DNA from: PVC group bacterium | GTDB taxonomy: Bacteria; Verrucomicrobiota; Kiritimatiellia; UBA8416 | DNA: 64,000 nt | Direction of reading: 5' to 3' | Assembly (NCBI GenBank): GCA_003567005.1 | Contig: PXBF01000078.1 | Location: 62,001-126,000, forward strand | Part shown: positions 60,444 through 64,000 of the stretch, piece by piece | How positions within the stretch are numbered: position 1 is the stretch's first letter | Layout: the number at the start of each line of letters is the position of its first letter | The notes under the pieces: generated by a model | What the model was told of the DNA's origin: nothing | Databases searched by the model: none | Seen by the model: only the letters and a program-made list of their open reading frames with translations | Translations under genes and position numbers: made by a program

Positions 60444-61673
60444 ATGGATGCGGAAGTAATCATAGCGGGGGGTGGACCTACGGGGTTGATGCTGGCGAAT
60501 CTGCTTGGGCAGCGGGGCATTCGCACTCATGTTTTTGAGAAATCGCTCACGCCCTCTGAAACCTCCAAAGCGATTGGTATCACGCCTCCCAGTCTGGAGG
60601 CCATGCGACCATGTGGACTGGATCAGGCAATTGTGCAGGCTGGCGTTAAGGTGCAACGGGCTGTTATTCATGGCACGAAGCACAAATTGGGGATGCTGGG
60701 GTTCGGGCAGATTGCGGCCGACTATCCCTCCATTCTTTGCGTGCCGCAATACGAGGTGGAAACGATCTTACGCAATCATCTTGCCAACTACCCATCTGTG
60801 ACATTCAGCAGCGGCGCGTTGGTTGATTCTGCATGGCAGGATCAGGATGGTGTTTATGTGTCGTGCTTGAAATCCGGGAAGCAGCATTCATTCTCTGCCG
60901 TTTTTCTCTGTGTCTGTGATGGTGATAAAGGGAGACTCCGGCAATTATTCGAATGGGATACGGATGCTTCCTTGTATCGCGATACATTCCTGATGGCCGA
61001 TTTCCAAGGTGACAGCGGACTGGGAGATGATGCGCATTTGTTTTTTACACGGCATGGTGCGGTGGAATCGTTTCCGCTGCCGGAGGGTAAGCGCCGCTGG
61101 ATCGTGCAGACGGAATCTTTTATGGACGAAATTCCGTCCGGTTTTCTGGAAGAACGGGTTTGGCAACGGACGGGCTTTCGATTGGATCGCAACGATATGA
61201 TCTGGCAGAGCCCGTTTGGCACGAAGAGAAGAGTGGAACAGAACTATTGCAAGGAGCGGGTATTTCTGGCGGGGGATGCTGCACATGTGATGCCCCCGAT
61301 TGGTGGGCAGGGGATGAATACCGGATTCGTGGATGCATGTTTTCTTGCACAGACTATCGAGCGGATGCTGGATAAGGTGACGACTGCCGAACAACGTGAA
61401 CAACTTGCAGGCGATTATGAGAGTATGCGTAAGCGAGCTGCTGCATCGGCTGCGACGAGGGCGCGTGTTTCCATGTATATCGGCACGCGGAAACAATTTC
61501 TGCCGTCGTTGCTACGAAATATGGCCATTGGCCTTGCGCTGCATTCGCCCATGGCGCATGTGGTCGCCCCGCATTTTGCCATGCTTACGATTCCGTATGG
61601 GCGTCCTGCCAAGGATAAGCGTAAGCTACTCTTTCTCGAGGACGATGATTTCGAGGAAACCAAAGAAAAGTAG
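60444..61673 (+). CDS. FAD-dependent aromatic monooxygenase
   Basis: 409 residues from the ATG at 60444 (GAAGG upstream); the frame extends to 60405. A group A flavin hydroxylase of the PHBH type: V-I-I-A-G-G-G-P-T-G-L-M-L-A-N-L-L for FAD, V-C-D-G-D-K-G in the D-G motif, and V-F-L-A-G-D-A-A-H-V-M-P-P-I-G-G-Q-G-M-N-T-G for the second FAD motif. Probably hydroxylates the phenolic product of the neighbouring type III PKS, as SrsC does in the Streptomyces griseus srs pathway. The 3' end overlaps the convergent UbiE-type gene by 48 bases. Confidence 0.88.
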   Translation: MDAEVIIAGGGPTGLMLANLLGQRGIRTHVFEKSLTPSETSKAIGITPPSLEAMRPCGLDQAIVQAGVKVQRAVIHGTKHKLGMLGFGQIAADYPSILCVPQYEVETILRNHLANYPSVTFSSGALVDSAWQDQDGVYVSCLKSGKQHSFSAVFLCVCDGDKGRLRQLFEWDTDASLYRDTFLMADFQGDSGLGDDAHLFFTRHGAVESFPLPEGKRRWIVQTESFMDEIPSGFLEERVWQRTGFRLDRNDMIWQSPFGTKRRVEQNYCKERVFLAGDAAHVMPPIGGQGMNTGFVDACFLAQTIERMLDKVTTAEQREQLAGDYESMRKRAAASAATRARVSMYIGTRKQFLPSLLRNMAIGLALHSPMAHVVAPHFAMLTIPYGRPAKDKRKLLFLEDDDFEETKEK

Positions 61674-62363
61674 TTTTTGCTGTCGGATGACAAGGCCCAC
61701 CTGCTGAAAGAGCGTTTGCCTTTCAGATCGTGTCGGGTAGCTCTTGAGGCTTTCGGCGATATAACCATAGACATTCGGATTACGATGGAGCAGAAGTCCC
61801 CAAAGCTTCCCCCAGAATGAGAGCAAGCCAAACTGCAGGTATTGCAGGATCCGATTGTTGCTACGCGAAAAATCCAGAAATGCAGCCGTTCCCCCCGGCT
61901 TAAGCATCCTTTTGATTTCGCGCAAGGTGAGCGGCAAGTCCGGGGAATTGCGTAAAGCATATCCACCGGTAATGAGATCGAACGATGCCTCGGGCATTTG
62001 CAGGGCATTCATGTCTGCTTCGCGTATCTCCAGATTGGGCAAGTGTTCGCAGCGGTTTTGGCAGATCGCGAGCATGTGTTCGCTCAGGTCTACGGCTGTG
62101 ATAGATGCCGCGGGAAATCTTTTGTACAAAACCAGGACAAGATCTCCCGTCCCAGAAGCGAGATCGAGACAGGCTGGCGCGGAAAGCTTGGGAAGGATAT
62201 TGACAAGTTTCTTCTTCCAACTCTGGTCTCTACCAAAAGACATATATCGCGTAATGCGTGTGTACTGTGGGGCGACTTCTTGAAATAACTGTTGGTTGTA
62301 TGTCCTTTTGGCAGTTGGATCTGCCAAATCGGATTGGGAGATTTTGGTGATAGGGTTACGCAT
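61626..62363 (-). CDS. UbiE/COQ5-type methyltransferase
   Basis: 245 residues. Starts with A-P-Q-Y-T-R-I-T-R-Y-M-S-F-G-R-D and the SAM loop C-L-D-L-A-S-G-T-G-D-L, followed by T-A-V-D-L-S-E-H-M-L and the UbiE signature Y-A-L-R-N-S-P-D-L. L-K-P-G-G-T-A-A-F-L-D-F-S-R follows. UbiE enzymes C-methylate quinone rings; next to a type III PKS and a hydroxylase it probably methylates a hydroxylated alkylresorcinol or quinone. It is divergent from the PKS gene (start codons 73 bases apart) and so may share a control region with it. Confidence 0.88.
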   Translation of the reverse strand: MRNPITKISQSDLADPTAKRTYNQQLFQEVAPQYTRITRYMSFGRDQSWKKKLVNILPKLSAPACLDLASGTGDLVLVLYKRFPAASITAVDLSEHMLAICQNRCEHLPNLEIREADMNALQMPEASFDLITGGYALRNSPDLPLTLREIKRMLKPGGTAAFLDFSRSNNRILQYLQFGLLSFWGKLWGLLLHRNPNVYGYIAESLKSYPTRSERQTLFQQVGLVIRQQKLLFFGFLEIIVLEKE

Positions 62364-62436
62364 GTCTAGCCTTGTGTTTAGCCTTTCAATGTATGAAGTT
62401 TAGATCGCACTACTATTCGTCGCCCAGAACAGAAGG

Positions 62437-63561
62437 ATGTCTCTTTTGTCTGCACAAGTATATTTACATGAAATATCCACATGTGTTCCTCCGAAATCCT
62501 ATACACAGGATTTTACCCTGGAATTTCTCTTGCATCTTCAGGGAACCTCCCCGCGGAAACGAGAGTTTCTGCAAAAGATCTATCAGCATTCTGCCATTCA
62601 CAAACGTCATACTGTAATCGAAGATTATGATAAAGATCCTGCCGACTACAAATTTTATCCGAGGAATGCCAGTCTGAAACCGGAACCTTCAACCGCGAGG
62701 CGTAATGAAGAATATATCAAGGCTGCCGATTTACTATCCGTTCAAGCTGTGCGGGGATTACTGGAAAGACTTCCGGATGTGGCGCCGGATTCGGTGACAC
62801 ATCTCATTACCGTAAGTTGCACAGGGTTTTCTGCACCTGGTTTTGATATTTATGTGATGAAGGAGCTGGGCTTTTCACCGTCCTTGCACAGATTGCATAT
62901 CGGTTTCATGGGGTGCTATGCTGCAATCCCTGCTCTTAGAATGGCCCGAGATATATGTCTAGCGAATCCGGATGCACGCGTGGTTATTGTGAATCTAGAG
63001 CTTTGTTCCCTGCATTTTCAGCAGAAGTTTGATCCCGATACTGTGGTGGCCAATGCCATCTTTGCAGATGGGGTTTCGGCGGCTTTGGTATCGGCCAAGC
63101 GCACCGATTCGCGAGGTCCAGTACTTGCCATCCAGAATACGCTTTCTCATTTTATTGCGGAAAGTGAAGATGACATGGCTTGGAAGATTGGCGAGCATGG
63201 ATTCGACATGAAGCTGTCGTTATATGTGCCACGATTCATTGAGCTGAATATTGCCAAAATTACAGATGCATTATTCGAAAAGGTCTGCAAAGCCAGATCG
63301 GATATTGGAATATGGGCCATCCATCCGGGTGGACGTGCGATTCTGGAGAAGGTGGAGGAGGCACTTGCGTTGGATACTGATGCCTTGCAGGTTTCGTATG
63401 ATATTTTGCGAGAATATGGCAATATGAGTTCAGCCACGATCATGTTTGTGTTGGAGCGGATATTGGCGGATGACCGAGAAGGTGGCGTCTTTGCTGCAGC
63501 TTTTGGCCCCGGTTTGACAGTGGAGTGCTGCTTTTTCGAGAAATTCAAGGTAATGGATTAA
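62437..63561 (+). CDS. Type III polyketide synthase (chalcone/stilbene synthase-like)
   Basis: 374 residues. The Cys-His-Asn triad is complete: I-G-F-M-G-C-Y-A-A (Cys160), W-A-I-H-P-G-G-R (His296) and Y-G-N-M-S-S-A (Asn329). Extends an acyl-CoA with malonyl-CoA and cyclises it to an alkylresorcinol, alkylpyrone or similar ring; starter and ring type cannot be read from sequence. The ATG at 62437 has AGAAGG directly against it, so the TTG at 62446, eight bases after AAGG, may be the real start. Its stop is one base from the following methyltransferase ATG, indicating an operon. Confidence 0.92.
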   Translation: MSLLSAQVYLHEISTCVPPKSYTQDFTLEFLLHLQGTSPRKREFLQKIYQHSAIHKRHTVIEDYDKDPADYKFYPRNASLKPEPSTARRNEEYIKAADLLSVQAVRGLLERLPDVAPDSVTHLITVSCTGFSAPGFDIYVMKELGFSPSLHRLHIGFMGCYAAIPALRMARDICLANPDARVVIVNLELCSLHFQQKFDPDTVVANAIFADGVSAALVSAKRTDSRGPVLAIQNTLSHFIAESEDDMAWKIGEHGFDMKLSLYVPRFIELNIAKITDALFEKVCKARSDIGIWAIHPGGRAILEKVEEALALDTDALQVSYDILREYGNMSSATIMFVLERILADDREGGVFAAAFGPGLTVECCFFEKFKVMD

Positions 63562-63562
63562 A

Positions 63563-64000
63563 ATGCGCAAAACTGATTTTTCCCATCGTGCCGTCGAGCC
63601 GGAGCTGATGGATCTGCCGGATTCGGATGAACCGCGCCTTTTGCAAACGCTCGCGCAGTTTGCGTTGCTGAATCGGCTGTTTAGTTCATCCCGATGGTTG
63701 ATACGCAAGTATATTCTGGATCCACAGATGCGGGCAGGCAAAACAGGCTTTAGCCTGTTGGACATTGGGGCGGGGGGCTGCGATATCCCGATATGGATTG
63801 TGCAATATTGCCGCAAACGGGGCGTGGAAGCTCGGATTACGTGCATAGATAATGACGAACGTGTTCTGGCCTATGCCCGCAAGCAATGCGCGGACTACCC
63901 GGAAATCACCCTTCTGAAACATGACGCCCGATGCATGCAGGAACTTGGGTCATTCGATTATATCTTTGCCAACCATTTTTTGCATCATCTGGATGAGGGG
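63563..64000 (+). CDS. Class I SAM methyltransferase, 3' end beyond window
   Basis: The first 146 codons are visible, starting one base after the PKS stop. The SAM loop is L-L-D-I-G-A-G-G-C-D-I-P (about 68-79), followed by I-T-C-I-D-N-D-E-R-V (motif II acidic residue) and F-D-Y-I-F-A-N-H-F-L-H-H-L near the window end. In bacterial type III PKS operons a methyltransferase commonly follows the synthase. Likely O- or C-methylates the polyketide (inference from position). Confidence 0.85.
   Translation, partial: MRKTDFSHRAVEPELMDLPDSDEPRLLQTLAQFALLNRLFSSSRWLIRKYILDPQMRAGKTGFSLLDIGAGGCDIPIWIVQYCRKRGVEARITCIDNDERVLAYARKQCADYPEITLLKHDARCMQELGSFDYIFANHFLHHLDEG

Noticed and set aside
60163..60538. 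Small plus-strand frames before the monooxygenase
   Set aside because: Overlap the start regions of real genes on both sides and have no coding character.

Overview
The window looks like a chromosome segment from a member of the PVC superphylum (Verrucomicrobiota, Kiritimatiellota or Lentisphaerota). The reasons are gene content and layout: many secreted DUF6288-type proteins, SASA-type acetylesterases, XylR-type AraC regulators, a URO-D-like protein inside a glycan locus, and LamG-like secreted proteins ending in a D-E-I-R-M-G motif. No rRNA or ribosomal marker is present, so the phylum is an inference. || LAYOUT. 1-6.2 kb (minus strand) is core metabolism: partial aroE, leuA behind a well-formed transcription attenuator (promoter, apparently leaderless leader peptide, antiterminator, terminator), then ppk1, an HD-domain Ppx/GppA phosphatase and a 59-residue CxxC protein in one operon. 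6.2-9.1 kb holds divergent promoters, tRNA-Val(CAC), a secreted serpin with a predicted Arg-Ser reactive bond, an alcohol dehydrogenase gene ruined by an internal deletion, and a cupin gene. || 9.4-40.8 kb (plus strand) is a large glycan-utilisation locus. It has three SASA acetylesterases, four full-length DUF6288 proteins plus two decayed copies, a stand-alone HEAT protein, two MGH1-like (alpha/alpha)6 glycosidases, two GH36-like proteins, a URO-D-like protein, an M42 peptidase, a sulfatase and a XylR-type regulator. Its intergenic spaces are full of GT-rich tracts, long perfect hairpins and short repeats with inverted ends, and the coding sequences show recent duplication and patchy homogenisation. 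The substrate is probably an acetylated, sulfated heteroglycan containing alpha-galactose-like residues (inference). || 41.4-45.9 kb carries a hydroxyproline epimerase facing a five-gene iron-sulfur flavoprotein dehydrogenase operon, suggesting trans-4-hydroxyproline catabolism. || 46.3-58.8 kb is mixed: a LURP-one-like protein, a patatin-like lipase, an AI-2E family permease, a LamG-like secreted protein and its amber-interrupted paralogue, a Na/Pi cotransporter with PhoU domain, a secreted clan GH-A glycosidase and a GAF/PAS histidine kinase. || 59.1-64.0 kb has a secreted secretin-N-like protein and then a compact type III polyketide synthase locus (FAD monooxygenase, UbiE-type methyltransferase, chalcone-synthase-like PKS, partial second methyltransferase), likely making a modified phenolic or quinone lipid. 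|| The observations I rate highest are the DUF6288/SASA locus, the fused versus split HEAT partner, the leuA attenuator and the PKS locus.
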